Below are positions 1 through 12,166 of a DNA stretch of 64,000 nucleotides, piece by piece. Location of the stretch: contig CP085829.1 of the NCBI GenBank assembly GCA_020809705.1, forward strand, positions 2,046,001-2,110,000, read 5' to 3'. Positions within the stretch are counted from its first letter, which is position 1; each line of letters begins with the position of its first letter. Both the position numbers and the translations under genes were made by a program. The DNA is from Calonectria ilicicola (lineage: Eukaryota > Ascomycota > Sordariomycetes > Hypocreales > Nectriaceae). The notes under the pieces were generated by a model, which was not told the DNA's origin, ran no database searches, and saw nothing but the letters and a program-made list of their open reading frames with translations.

Positions 1-2570
1 AGACGAAAAAGGAAAGGAGCAAAGGGCCGATCTTTGACTGGTCATGTTCATATCTAACCTGCTTGTTCAGAGAGAGGCTGCCACGTCGCAATTTCAAGGT
101 GCGGCGCCCATCACTTAACGCCATGCTCGGCTGCATGTCATCCGAGACTGTCAACGACTGGAGTGACTTTGGAGCACAGTGCGGGTGTTCTCCACTCGCA
201 CTTGTTTTCTCCTGCACCGTCTCCGCGGCCAACAACGGCCCCCATTGTCTCGCAGTTGACCACTCACATCTGAACTTGGGGGGGTTATTGTGCGCGACAT
301 TTTGACGATGACCTCGCACTGCTTTTGACAATTGAAGTCCCCTGACACAATTTTTTTTTTTTTTTTTTTTTAAATTCTTATTTATTTTTACCTGCCAGCA
401 GCAGCAGTCTCCTGGAGCCTTGATTCCAAAGCAGTGTGGACACCTCCTCCCGCTTCCTGCACAACTAATACGGTACTTTAGTAGCCAATTGTATTCCCAA
501 CAAACCCCTCTGCAAAAGTAAGAACTACGTCCAACAGATGCAGGGAGGATGAGAGTCAATGGAGGACGACATTGATGCAATCTGAGCACCACGAGACTTA
601 GCGCCTATGCACGACGCCCTGCATGCGAAGTGTGTGGTGCGGCGCGGGTCTGGCGTGTTGTCTTCTTCTAGGAACCGGGGTCCCTGTAATATCACCCTGG
701 GGCCGCGCGCACAACCGCACCTAGGCTAGCGATGCCGCCTGCGTTGCGCCCAACTTAGCGACCGCCACTCCGCCTGATGCTGGCTCGCCCGGCTCCGGCT
801 GCAGTAGATGCGCTGGAAGTGATGCTCGCTGACTCCGCGCGCTGCGGGTCTCTGCCGCGACGGTCAAGGGCTCCCGCAATGGCGACACAATCCCACGCCG
901 GGACTCGGCCACGAGAACGGTATTCCCAGGGAGAAGTCGGTATCACCCACGGCCGCCTTCGGGCATGTGATGGGACATGTTCCGGGGGCATTGTTTGCCG
1001 TGGTGGCCCGGCAAGCAAGGTGGCGGGAGGCTGGGCCAAGAGGATGGCAACGACTTGCTGCTGCACCAAGCAACCAGCGGTGAGCGGGGGCGACCATTTG
1101 CCCGTCTGCATCCCGCTTGCGGCCCTCCTCGCACACAGACATTGCCTTTTCCACTGGGTTGCGTCTGGGTCGCTGATATGGTCACTTTGCTCCTTGTTGT
1201 AATACAAGGTTGCAAGAGTGTAACTCCTTGTTGGGTCACAACCTTGTCAGGCGGTTGTCATTCTGGGCGCAATGCACTTCCCAGCCCCTCATTCAACACG
1301 TAGAGTTGCACCTGGGAGCTGGGTGCAGAATGTTGCGGCTAACATCTAGGACATTATTTTGTTTCAGAACTACTTGTGGGCTTTTTTTTTTTTGTGGTGT
1401 GTGTGGGTGAATTGGTTATATTGTTCATTGTGGGTTTATTTTATTTTATTTTTATTTTCCCCCTGCTTCTCTCTCTGTCTCAGGTTTCTACTTCTGCTCT
1501 CTTGCATCCCTTAGACCAGACGAAAGGGATCGGCATCACTTTGTGTGTGATAATCCCCACCCTTCCCTTTGGGCCTTGTGCATGTGCATCAGGATGGCAT
1601 CTCGTACCACTGCCGTTGGGCGTCTGCATGGGCTACGGGCTCGGGCATGGCCACTGGGCTGCCATGCACAAAGTCCCGGCTTGCGGACCGGTGCGCTCGT
1701 GCAGGCGCAGGATCACCCGTGATCGGCCCCTGGCAACTGGCTCGGTTACGGTGACAGAGGTACGTGCGCGTTCAAGTCGAGAGTTGCCCATGTCACCGAG
1801 CGCACACCTGAGGGCGTTGTGCGTATGGAGGCTGGCCACGTTTGCCCTGGAGTCTGCAAGCGCTTCCTGCAAGACGCGCTGCATCAATCACTCGTTATGC
1901 TCCGACGCTACCGGCAAGTAGAGCTACCCCGGAGAGTGAGGGGGTTTGTTTGCTCAACGATGCGGGGCGATCGATATAGTCGACCTTTCACGGACCACGA
2001 TTGAATGTTGCGACGGGGCTGTTGCGTAAAGTCATGTGAAACCCTACGCATACACAGTCTAGTAATTTTGCCCACCCAGTCGAGTTATTTTTATTTTTAT
2101 TTTTCCTTCCTCAAGTGATGTCTCCGACGCACGATGTGGATGTGCGTGTGCATGTATGTATGTAGGTAGGTATGTGAAGTGTCCGAAGGGATGTGAAGTG
2201 TCCGAAGGGATGCTCAGCTTGTAGTTTCCGAACTTCACTTTTGTGTCCGACCATAGTATCCGAAAAGTCTCCGTAGCCATGTTTATAATGAGTGCTTGCG
2301 TTCAAAAAAAAAGAGAGAAACGATGTGAATCATTACATATAGACTTATTTTTGGACACTCAATCAGTAGCCATCACTATTCCGGGGATTCAAACTTGTCA
2401 CTGTCTATCGCTGTGGTCTGACCGTAGCTAACCCATCCACTTTATTATTTTATTTACCCTTTTTTTACCTTGGGTATTTTGCCCATTTTGATTTATTCAT
2501 TTATTTTATATTATTATCATTATTACTCCCCTCCCCTTTCAGGCCGTTTCAACTGTCCCGCCCGCTCGCA
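1..2570. other. Intergenic, no supported gene
   Basis: This left-hand stretch has overlapping open frames on both strands, the longest at about 755-1207 (-), 777-1202 (+) and 1376-1921 (+). None shows a recognisable motif, a convincing splice structure or biased composition, and those at 755-1207 overlap each other on opposite strands in GC-rich sequence, which keeps frames open by chance. A 22-nt T run lies near 351-372 and AT-rich low-complexity tracts near 1381-1460 and 2080-2105. The last 100 bases before 2571 are T- and C-rich and probably belong to the promoter or 5' leader of the methyltransferase gene. Confidence 0.6.
2172..2209. repeat. Two-copy 19-nt tandem repeat
   Basis: A 19-nt unit beginning ATGTGAAGTGTCC occurs twice head to tail without mismatch. 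It follows a short GTAGGTAGGTATGT stretch. It sits about 360 bp upstream of the methyltransferase start, so it could lie in its promoter, but no known operator sequence is recognised. Confidence 0.7.
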
Positions 2571-3742
2571 ATGGCCGACGTCCTATCCACCAACCAGGCG
2601 TTCTTCAAGTAAGTTTCAATTAGCCGGCTCCCCCTTCCAAGCTACTGCATGTTCGACGCTTCGGTGAGGTGGTGCCGTGTGTGCCACTGGTCAACAGGAT
2701 CAGCAGGATCCGACACGTCACACTATACTGCGTCTCCTTTGCGGCGTTTTATGGCACGTTCCGGGTGCTCACAATGTGCAATCCTACAGCAAGGTCGCCA
2801 ACGAATACGACAAGCAAAACGCTGCCGCCATTGCGCAGCTGGAGCGGGAGATTCAAGCCAACCTGCCCTTGATTGGCGCCAAGCCAGGCTCGAGGTTTCT
2901 TGATTATGCCTGCGGCACTGGGATGCTTTCTCGGGTACGCTTGCTCACTACGGTTGTTTTTTTTTAGAGCAAAGAGCACCCCCCCCCCCTTTGGCTAACA
3001 GCTTGGTGTGCTTGATTGTGAACAGGTCTTGGCCCGAAACGTGAGCGTGAGCGAGAGCATTGGCATCGATGCTACGGAGAATATGGTTAAACTATATAAT
3101 GAACAGGCTCAAAACGAGGTTAGAACACACAATTCCACACCCCTCCCTTAAGCAGCAGCCCCCAGAATCACGTCGTCGTGGCCAGGAGGAGCAATGACTG
3201 ATGTACACGCTTCCGTGTAGATTGCCTCTACGCCTAGGTCGGCATACTGTGGCAACTTGGCCGACCCATCCGACCCTGCTCCAGCTGCGTTTGCAGACGC
3301 TAAGTTCTTTGAATTCGATCTCGCAGGGGTAGGTCTCGGGTGGCATCATTTTGACAATTGCGAGCTGGCCGCGGAGCGCCTGGTGGAGCGGCTCAAGCCC
3401 GGCGGCGTGCTCTTCATCGTCGACTTTGCCTCGCACGAGGCTCACGAGGACGGGGAGGCCCGCAGGCAGAGCGGCATTACGCACAATGGGTTTTCTGAGG
3501 CCCAAATCAAGGCCATGTTCGAAGACGCGGGGGCGGGTGGGGACTTTGCGTTTGAGGAGCTTGCGGAGCCGGTTGAAATCACAGGTTTCGGGGGACATGG
3601 TCACTCTCATGGCCAACATGGTCATGGTCAAGGTCACGATCATCATGGTCTCGGCCATGGTCACGATGGCGGGCATGGCCACGAGCTCCCGCGATCGACG
3701 TACAAAAGAAAGATTTTCATCGCCCGCGGAACCAAAATCTAG
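2571..3742 (+). CDS. SAM-dependent methyltransferase with His-rich tail
   Basis: Predicted class I S-adenosylmethionine methyltransferase of 265 aa; the substrate is unknown. Spliced model: exons 2571-2608, 2790-2934, 3026-3118 and 3221-3742, with donors GTAAGT, GTACGC and GTTAGA. Joining exons 1 and 2 gives QAFFNKVANEYDK, the normal opening of this fungal family. The SAM-binding motif I is seen as LDYACGTGMLSR, and GLGWHHF followed by LKPGGVLFIVDF marks the later Rossmann strands. Residues about 217-246 form an unusual run with 12 histidines in 30 residues (Gly-His repeats), just before the final beta strand. The first three exon boundaries are well supported; the last acceptor (3220) was chosen because it alone keeps the frame into YCGNLADPSDP. 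The tail suggests metal binding, by inference only. Confidence 0.88.
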
Positions 3743-5235
3743 CCTGTCTTGCTTGAAAGTAAGGGAGCTCCTTAGGCGGAAAACATGTCCCAAACCCGCA
3801 TACGGGCTCTCTCACAGTGTTGTTGGGAGTGTCCAGGGCCGCGCTGCACAGGGGGGCTAGGTACCAACATCAAAACAAGGTCTTGCGCTTTTCCAGGTCC
3901 GAGACGCGCCCACTGATTGCACAATCTCTCTTACGCCATGCAGGGCTCGATAATTCCCGTATCCCTGAAAAGTGAATCCTCGTTATCGTCATGTAGATTC
4001 AAATATGTAGATGGGTTGATCTATGGTGGACAGAAGCTGCTCAGGCGGACAGATGTTGCACTTTTGCACAGAGGAATGCTCGGTCAAATGCAAAGAGAAT
4101 CATGTTGAACCAGCTGCCTGCGCCAAATGTGAGATGCAGCCTGTCGGCCATGAATCAAATCCATTGTACACCCCTGGACCCAAGGCCTCGTCGTAGATGC
4201 ATCACTCCCACTGTGTAGGGTAGCCCTTGGTGATGTTGCAACACGCCATTCCCTTGTGTGATTTGGACCCAGGTGTTTGGATAGAGTGGCAGATCCTTAT
4301 GACACAGTCTTGTGCTTTTCTTTTCTTCCCTTGGGTTTATTTATTTTTTCTTGGCCGTCCATTCGTGCGAAATAGGGATTGTCGGGACCCCGTTGGGCAT
4401 TTGCTCTCCTAGTACGCGAGCACTCATCATGTCTCAACCTGAAGTCCGGCCGGCTCAGACACCCCTAGTCTCATGCCTCTTTCCCTGTTGTGCCACAAAT
4501 CACCGATAGGTAGGAATGGAACAAGTAACCGAGAAGCCGGAATACCGCGCCGCCATTCACATCGCTTCCGTATACGAGCCAATGAGCTGGTAACAAGCGC
4601 CCCCCGGTGTGGGTTTTTGGTCACCAACATACACCCCATTTCTGAGGCCCTTTTCCGCCTCCCCCTCTCCTCTGCCGCCCCCATCCCCACCGGTGTAGGT
4701 CTCGTCGCGGTTTGATTTTATGGGCTTGCTGTGAGACCTCGTCTTCCAGGGAACCCGGATTCATGATTTCTTCTGTCTTGGCGGCTAGTAACAGCAGTTA
4801 AACCGAGATGGACGACGACAGTGTCAAGTAGCTAAGCCTCGCTCGGATACAACGCCGAGAAACCGCAAGGGATATCAGTCTGTTGGTTGTTGGCTCTGCG
4901 GAATGGTTCGACGACTGGCGCGCCTGCCGGCCCCCCTGATTCAAGGGTTGAGATTCAGTAACCTAGAGGGCAAAGGGGGCTGAACCAACGAATGGGTGGG
5001 AGACGGCGATGGAGAAGCGTGGGTAGCTGTTTTGGTGGTTGGCATGCCTCGTCGGTAACATGTTGACCAAGATTAAGCGTGAAAGCTAGAGAGGGGCGAA
5101 GCTGGTCGTGTTGAACGCTTGCAAGTTCCTTGTTCATGTTCTAGTCTCATAGTTGATTTCTAGTAATCTATCCAATACGCTCTTCTTTCCTGTCATGTTC
5201 CTCGAATATCTTTTCAGCCAGATCGATTGCTGCAA
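3743..5235. other. Intergenic between convergent genes
   Basis: About 1.5 kb between the 3' ends of the methyltransferase and the Shb17-like gene. Short open frames (for example 4427-4690 on minus) carry no recognisable motif. A short T-rich tract lies near 4310-4350. I see nothing else to name. Confidence 0.6.
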
Positions 5236-6387
5236 CTACTCGTCGATATCAACGACAAATGCCCCACCAAGTAGCAAGGCAGGCTCGTCAATGCTGTGAT
5301 GTTCATAGCTAGATTGTTTTTAGCTCAAGCATCAATAACGACAGCGAATGGAAAGAATACCTGAGTGTTCCAACGCCTCCAGCTTCCATCAAAAACGTAG
5401 GACCATCCGCAAGGGAGTATCCTGCCCATCTCATGGCAAAGGCACGGAGAATGTGACCGTGAGCCACGACAACTACATCTCCGTTGGCAGCCTTGTCAGT
5501 GGGCTTTCCAATGACTGGTTTGTGATACTTTTCACGAATCTCCTGGATCAATCTATCTAGTCTCTCGGTGACATCTGCGGGACTCCTGAATGCTCGTCAG
5601 TCTGTGGCTCTCAGGTTTGAGAAACTTTCAAGCCCCCTTGATTTGGGGAAGTTTCTTTTCAGGGAAAACTGACTCTCCTCCTGGGCAGCCGTCTCTCCAG
5701 ATGTCCCAAGTACCCTCGTAGCCCTGCTCAGCCCTGATCTTGCGGATTTCAGCGCTGGTGATGCCCTCGTAGTCACCATAGTCCCATTCTCGAATATCCT
5801 CTGTGATCTCGATCTTGGCAGTACAAGGAAGGCCACTGTCTGCTACTTCGCCATGGGGCTTCCAGGGAAGGGGATCTTCCAGGCCGAGGTTCAGAAGTTC
5901 AAATGTGCGCTGGGCACGCTTGCGTGGAGATACATAACTGAGATTGTGTCAGTCTATAATCCTGGCCTGCGATACACCCTAGTCTTGTCCTGGAATGCAA
6001 CAAAGACAAGAGGGAGTTTGGTAAAAGTGAAGCAGTAGCTGATTTTTTATTAGATGGAACTGATGATGTGGGAAAGCGTATTCTCGCCAAAGTTACATTC
6101 GGAATGAGACGGCGGCTTGGTGAGATAGCATAGCAAGGGTTTACTGTTTCCGGCAATGACGACACGCACGCCCATCGCACATCTACACCATGTATGGGTT
6201 TTACTTACATGTGGGCAATTTTTCTTGGGGAAATGAGTCGATCAGGACCGACAAGCGCCTTTCCGGTGGCTTTCACTCGCTTTTCACCATTTGCAGTGAG
6301 GGGGATGTCGGTGCGGCCGGTGTGTCGGCCACTGAGTGACCACTCCGTCTCGCCATGACGGACGATGAAGACGCGAGGGGTCGACAT
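5236..6387 (-). CDS. Sedoheptulose-1,7-bisphosphatase-like histidine phosphatase (Shb17 type)
   Basis: Predicted sugar bisphosphatase of the histidine phosphatase (phosphoglycerate mutase-like) superfamily, closest in pattern to yeast Shb17, which dephosphorylates sedoheptulose-1,7-bisphosphate in riboneogenesis. Exons on minus: 6387-6209, 5937-5674, 5585-5361 and 5308-5236, giving 246 aa. The catalytic RHGE motif is at residues 10-13 (His11 the phosphorylated histidine), the second conserved histidine pair is in AHGH near residue 190, and the Shb17-like blocks IREWDYGDYEG, WDIWRDGCPGGES and YEHHSIDEPALLLGG are all present. The frame is open upstream of Met 6387, but MSTPRVFIVRHGE fits the family's N-terminus. 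The 3' end converges on the methyltransferase gene. The family assignment is strong; the exact substrate is inferred from homology. Confidence 0.88.
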
Positions 6388-8190
6388 GGGCGTAGATTGG
6401 CAGAGGAGAGGCGAGGCGGGGATGCTCGTTTCCAGGGTGTGATGGGAAATATGCAGCCAGGAAACAGGTTGGTTGATAGGACCCTTGCTGGGTGTGACCG
6501 AGGGGTGAATTGGGCAAGCGTCTGCAACTGAGTCAGAGGGTTTGCTTTGTGACGCAAATAATGCGAAGGCCACCGAGGGGATAGACGACGCCTAGCTGGA
6601 CGGCCTATGGCGGTTGGTTTGCATGAATATTTCAATCGAAAATGCAGGGGACATGACTCACGGAGGTGACGGAAATGCTCAGCGTCTCACGCAGCAGACG
6701 ACGAAGAAAATGCGGTAGAGGGCACTGCGGATTGAGAGATACTTGGCCTTGTATATCGAGCTCGGCGGCGAGTATTAATCATTCGTGGTGGTGGTGTTGG
6801 CAATGCCCAGGCCATCGACGCAAGGATACGCCCATGTAAAACGACGCAACTTGGTGGGAGCGGGGAAAAAAAACTGGGCAGGCACGACGCAGACTCCATA
6901 CACTAGGCTCGCTCAAACACAGCCAAACGAAGAGAAAAAATAAAATAAAAAATAATAAGCACGCCGAGTAATGAATTACAAGTGCTCCGTAATCGTTTCC
7001 ACCTTGGTCTGCCGGCCTTAGTTATCACTGACGCACTGGCTCGCTGGTTCGCCGGAGCAGTGTGGCTCGCTGCCACCGGCGTTCTTTCCACATTGTCCCC
7101 TAGTAGCTTAATTGCCCCGCCTGCCGCCCCTCGTTCCCCGCTCGGCGGATTGGCCGGAGAGGAAGGAGCTCACCAAGCGAGACACTCAAGAGCACCCAAG
7201 AAGGATAGATTGTACTCCCTCTACTTCTTATTCCAAGGTCCCCCGACTAAACTGAGGGTAAATAAGTCAATGAAATATTTTTAACGTAAAAAAGAGCCTA
7301 AATACTTTTGTGCTTTACTTTAATTTTTAACTGATTTTTTAAAATTATGCATATACATGGTCTTTGCGGCGGGCGAGCTCTCTGGCGTCCAAGGTGAGAG
7401 AGTAAGTCACCGGTACACAATCTTTCAAGGGGCTGTATTGCCCATGAATGGCCTTGGTCTTGTTGGATCGAATCTTAAAACAACGAGTGCAGCAAGATAT
7501 CGGGTAGAGCAAGATGATGCTCATGCTCAATTGCTGGCTAACCTGATGGGGCTGTTATTGGTGTTGGTCTAGGGAGTAGTCTTTGTGACTATTTACACCC
7601 TGTTAGTCCGTCTCTCTTGGGCGCCAAGTCCTACCTAGAACATTGGTACCCAGCTTCCTCACCGAAACAATCAAACCCAGCCCATGGCCATCCCTAAACA
7701 AACTCTTCTTTTCACTCACTGATGCAATGAAATCGACAACGACTGCCCCTCATTCTCCACCACGTCTGAGGCGAGTGGGCCGCTGACTAAGCCCTCCCAA
7801 AAGAAAATACGGCCGGCTTCAAATCCACTCCCCCGTTGTTGCCGGCCGGGGAGACAGCACCGGTCATCTTTTTTTTCGCGACAACTGCGACTCCGCCCTC
7901 CGCCCGCTCCGACGTCGTCCCTCCGACTCGCTTCCGATCCCGATCGAGGCCAAGCGTCACTGGGTGTTGTGTGACCGGAACCTTCCCAGCTCCCTCCCTC
8001 TCTGGGTCTCAAGAAACCTCCAGGTCCCGATTCCCGTTGTTGGTCGCTGGCTGTGGTGTCCACGGCATGACGACGACCACGACGCAGCGTCGCAACTTTT
8101 AGATCCAGCGCCGCTGCGGACGACAGCAACAGCCATCTGGCCCTCGACGCAAGACGCAGCCCGATATATTCATACAGGTATCTGCCCGCA
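6388..8190. other. Divergent promoter region, no gene seen
   Basis: About 1.8 kb between the divergently read Shb17-like gene and the small-protein gene at 8191. An AT-rich patch (7255-7350) breaks otherwise GC-rich sequence. Overlapping frames near 7716-8129 occur on both strands and look fortuitous. It presumably holds both promoters. Confidence 0.55.
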
Positions 8191-8560
8191 ATGGCTCACC
8201 AATGGACCAAGGCGCAAAAGATCCAGAGGGGCATCTGGGCCGCCGCATTTGGTGCGTGCGTCTTCGTCGGCACAATAACAGGCGCGCAATTGAAGACGGA
8301 CAAGGAAAAAGGCGAGGTAAGCGACATCGCGAAGCTCCGGCTTTATCGCCAGTGGCAACTGAAATTCTGACTGTGTAATCCTCTAGGCCGTCACCCAGTT
8401 TCGTGAAACCACGCCCGCCGACCAAATTGCCGTCCTCGAGGAGCAGAAGCGAGCATTGCTGGAGCAAAAGGCCGTGTTACAACGGAAAATCGATGCCTTT
8501 CACGAGCGAGTGAAAGAGAGAGAGGAAGAAAAGGCAAAGAAACTCGAAAAAACCAAATAA
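8191..8560 (+). CDS. Small single-helix membrane protein with coiled-coil tail
   Basis: A 99-aa protein encoded by two exons, 8191-8316 and 8387-8560, with a GTAAGC donor, a CTGAC-like branch point near 8369 and a CTCTAG acceptor; the phase is 0. After a short basic N-terminus (MAHQWTKAQKIQRG) comes a hydrophobic stretch at about residues 14-31 rich in Ala, Val, Gly and Phe, then a long charged helix made of Glu, Lys, Arg, Gln and Leu to the C-terminus (EEQKRALLEQK, then KEREEEKAKK), which should be a coiled coil. The topology recalls small mitochondrial inner-membrane assembly factors, but the sequence does not match Pet117, the obvious candidate, and I do not recognise the family. The gene converges on ubp6, 374 bp downstream. 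Confidence 0.75.
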
Positions 8561-8934
8561 TGGGCATCGGACGATAGCCAGATGAAGGGCAAAAAAACCT
8601 GGGTGTATTCAGTCACTTTCTTCAACACTTCACCATTGGAACGATAACGTGATCATGATGAGCATCATTAAGCGGCGCAAATTTCAAAAGAGGACATTCA
8701 CAAGCCTTGGATACCCATAGACGGACGTGTACCATAGTGTAACATAACAAAACATACATCTTTATTCATCCATTCCCTCACTGCCTACGCCTGCTTTGAA
8801 TGTGTCCGTAATCATATCTGGTTATATCGAGTATCCTCTCTAAAGCCTGCTAGCTCTGGCCATCACCAACGCCTGCAGGCCATTTTTTGTATGTGTTCCG
8901 CCCAAAAAAAAGTGTCCCCTCATATGCCAAAAAT

Positions 8935-10660
8935 CTACTCCATGGTTCCGTCAGCGGTAGGGAGTGGGATGGCCTTGTACAAGAGAATCAGGGCCGAGTG
9001 AGACTCTCCTCCGCCAGAGAGAGTCTCAATCTTCTCTGCTGGTACCTCCGTCACCTTGTCATCGTTGAACCACCACCACTTGCCATCCTCCTCACCCTTC
9101 TTGCCGGTCTTAGGGTCAATGGGTGCGGACTTCTTGACGTAGGCAGTATAGTGACCACTGTCAGCGCTGGCACCCTGGTGGGTAACAACACCTCTGAGTT
9201 CGTACAGGCCAGATTGGTTGGCACCGTCATCATCGCGGAGGTCAGGGTTGATAAGGGCGTTGAGCTCCTTCTTGGAAGCCAGTAGGGCAGCGTCCCGTTC
9301 AGCATCAACCTCGGCGTCCGTCTTGAAAGTCTCGCCCATTTCAGTATCGCCATCTGCTGACTGTTCTGCGGACTTCTCCTTCTCCTTCTCCTTCTCGCTA
9401 GGAAGACCGGCGCCGCCAGGAATATCAGCAGTCACCTGCTCGTGAGTTCGCTTACGTCGCTTGCGGGCACGCTCGATATCCTCCTCATCCTTTCGAATCT
9501 CTCTGACCTTGTCACGGACGGGGATCAAGGCCTTCTTCAAGTCGTCCGAGCAAAACTCGACAATGTCCAGCTCGTGGGGGAAGGTGACCTTTCGCATAAT
9601 CTTTGCCTTCTTCTGGGTCTCACGCTTCCAGAAGAATCGAACGAAATGAACGGTTAGATACTTGGGAGCCCGGGAAATTTTGGACCTCTTGGTGTACACA
9701 GCATCACGATCAAGGACCTCCGATTTCTTCTCCAGCTTTTCCTCCAAAGCAGCGAGAATACCGTCCCTGAGGTGGTTTGTTGTGCTCTCAATGTGACAAT
9801 TCAGCTTGGAAAAGGCATCCTTGGTGACAATGGCTTTCTCGCCGCCCTCGACGGCCGCTGCCTCATCACATTCCATGGAAGAAGTGAATTCTCCGCACAT
9901 GTACTCTTCAACAAATGACTTTCCGGGGGAAAGCACAAGTTTTTGACCCAGTTGATGGACAATCTGAGACCAGGCTTCTTCAGCATCTTGCTGGGCATAA
10001 CCATGGCCTGACTTGGATTTCTCGGCAAACTGGGGGAATGTAACTCGAAGGGCATTGAGAAAGGTCATGGGGGGAAATGCATCCTGGGTCTCGCCCATCT
10101 TCTTGTAAAGTGAGGAGAGCTGGGCAGTGAGATCCATGTTACCAAAGCCCATCAGACTAGAGTCAGATCCTCCCTCGGAGGTGTACTTTGTTAGGACGTC
10201 TTGAAGCTCGGGGATTGACTTGAGGGTCTGGAGCGTCGAGTTCAGGTAGCAGGTGTTGCCCAGGTTAGTAAGACCAGCAGGAGTGGCGCCAACTTGCTGA
10301 GCTGCCTCGGCCTCGGTCATGTCCTCGACAAACTTGACCTGCTCCTTGGGACGAACGATATCACCGCCAGTAGAGCCCGGGGTTCCCATCATCATGATAG
10401 TTTGGCCGGCCTTGAGGCCAAGCTTGCTCATATCAGCATCATCCTTGAGCTGGCCACCCTTGAGCAGGATCTTTTGTCGTTCGGGCTCAACATTGGTCAA
10501 GCTGAACATCTGAAGCTTGAAATCTTCTCCGGTCGATTGAAGGTCGACTTCGACATCGTATTTTTTGCCTTGGTGCTTGACGGTAACTGTGTGAAAACCA
10601 TCATTAGAAATGCGTCGCGGATGATGGATGGAGGGGTAACGAACCTGGTACGGACGCCAT
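8935..10660 (-). CDS. ubp6: Ubiquitin carboxyl-terminal hydrolase Ubp6/USP14 type
   Basis: Deubiquitinating enzyme expected to bind the proteasome regulatory particle through its N-terminal ubiquitin-like domain and trim ubiquitin from substrates. Two exons on minus, 10660-10645 (only 16 nt, encoding MASVP plus one base) and 10586-8935, give 555 aa. Residues about 4-76 are the ubiquitin-like domain (TVKHQGKKYDVEVD to GQTIMMMGTPG). The Cys box LTNLGNTCYLNS places the catalytic Cys at residue 118, the same number as in yeast Ubp6. The His box SGHYTAYVKK lies near residue 484, followed by WWWFNDDKV. A charged insertion rich in Lys, Glu and Arg separates the two boxes. It is divergent from the ARPC4 gene, with 753 bp between start codons. 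Confidence 0.95.
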
Positions 10661-11413
10661 GATTGGATTGCCCACGATGGAGGCTCTGGGAGCGCGAGGG
10701 GAGGGCGGAGGAGGAGGAAAGGGAGGTAGTCGGAACAAGAGTTTTCAGAACCTCTTGCAGGTTGAGGTGATGCGATGCGAGAAAACGTGGAACTCGACGG
10801 AATTTGTTAGATGGAGGCAAGCTATCCGGACAGCGTCATCGCTGGTACCTAGCAGAAGTGGGAGGGTCTAGTGGGGAAAGCGGTGTACGGGCTAGAGTAC
10901 ATGCAATACACCTGTGGCTTCTCCACCTTTGACGCCACAGCACTCGACTCCCTCAAAACATCAATCAGAATAACTTGGAAAAAAGCCCGTCTATAAGTCA
11001 TGCCTTTCGCTCAATTATATTACACATATTCTATTGCAGATTTTGCGCTTTTACAGAGCGATATCCACCATCTTGCTGTGTTAGTCAAGGGATCTGGAAA
11101 AAGTAGAGGTTGTCATGTACCAACTTAGCAACCATGCGTGCGGCTTTGGCTGTGGCTTGCTAGGGAAGACAATAGGTGTGGCTAGGCCAGGCGATTTCTG
11201 TGGCGCATGCTCTGGATGAACGCCTCCACGTGACGTGGCTGATTGCTTCCCCAGCGCAGCACTCGTCATGGCCCCCCACATGCTCAGCCAGCTGCCATCT
11301 TGAGGTGCCTGATGTGTCTATTCTAGACCCCGCCGGGCATACCACCAGCCTTCTCACCTCGCAGCATCACCGACGACCAAGACCTGGGCTTCGGATAACC
11401 AGGAGCCGCCACC
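10661..11413. promoter_or_regulatory. Shared divergent promoter, ubp6 / ARPC4
   Basis: A 753-bp region between the start codons of ubp6 (minus) and the ARPC4 gene (plus) must contain both promoters and 5' leaders. The ARPC4 ATG is embedded in GCCGCCACCATGG, an excellent Kozak-like context. No specific factor-binding site is recognised. Confidence 0.55.
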
Positions 11414-12166
11414 ATGGTATGCCATTCCTGTCTCCTGGGTCGCCCAAATTCCGCGCTAACCGCCGTCTCCCGCCTCCTAGTCTCAATCCCTCCGGCCGTA
11501 CCTCCAATGTGTACGGAGCAGCTTGACAGCTGCCCTCACACTATCCAACTTTGCCTCGCAGACGGCCGAGCGACACAATGTCCCCGAAATCGAGGCCCAG
11601 AGCTCTCCTGAGGTTCTCCTCACCCCTCTTACCATTGCGCGCAACGAAAACGAGCGCGTTCTGATTGAGCCGAGCATCAACTCCGTCCGCATCAGCATTA
11701 AGATCAAGCAGGCCGACGAGATTGAGCACATCTTGGTCCACAAGTTTACCCGATTCTTGACCCAGCGCGCCGAGTCGTTCTTTATTTTGCGAAGGAAACC
11801 CATCAAGGTCCGTTGCATCCGACCAGCCGCCCCCGTGCTGTCATCGTGAACCCCCTGACTGACACCGCCGCTTTCGCAGGGATACGACATTTCTTTCCTA
11901 ATAACCAACTTCCACACCGAGGAAATGCTTAAGCACAAGCTTGTAGACTTCATCATTCAGTTTATGGAGGAGGTCGACAAGGAAATCTCCGAGATGAAGC
12001 TCTTTGTGAGTACCATTATCGTTCGACTGGAGGCGACCCACTAATCGTGATGCGCAGTTGAACGCGAGAGCCCGATTCGTAGCCGAGTCTTTCCTCACAC
12101 CCGTAAGAACAACCAATTGATGGATCGTCGCGACTTTTGACTAATTGCAACATATAGTTTGACTAA
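11414..12166 (+). CDS. Actin-related protein 2/3 complex subunit 4 (ARPC4)
   Basis: The 20-kDa subunit of the Arp2/3 complex, which with ARPC2 forms the structural core that nucleates branched actin, for example at endocytic patches. The model has five coding exons: 11414-11416, 11481-11807, 11880-12005, 12058-12102 and 12158-12166, giving 169 aa, close to the usual 168. The first coding exon is the ATG alone and the last carries only Phe, Asp and stop. Recognisable family blocks include [52 protein letters not shown] and [16 protein letters not shown]. The start is fixed by the strong Kozak context and by the match after splicing. Assignment is confident. Confidence 0.94.

Noticed and set aside
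755..1207. Overlapping 141-150 codon frames on both strands
   Set aside because: GC-rich sequence keeps all frames open; no motif, no splice structure and no reason to favour either strand.
8191..8560. Identification of the small membrane protein as Pet117
   Set aside because: Topology is similar, but the conserved Pet117 segment after the membrane helix is not present.
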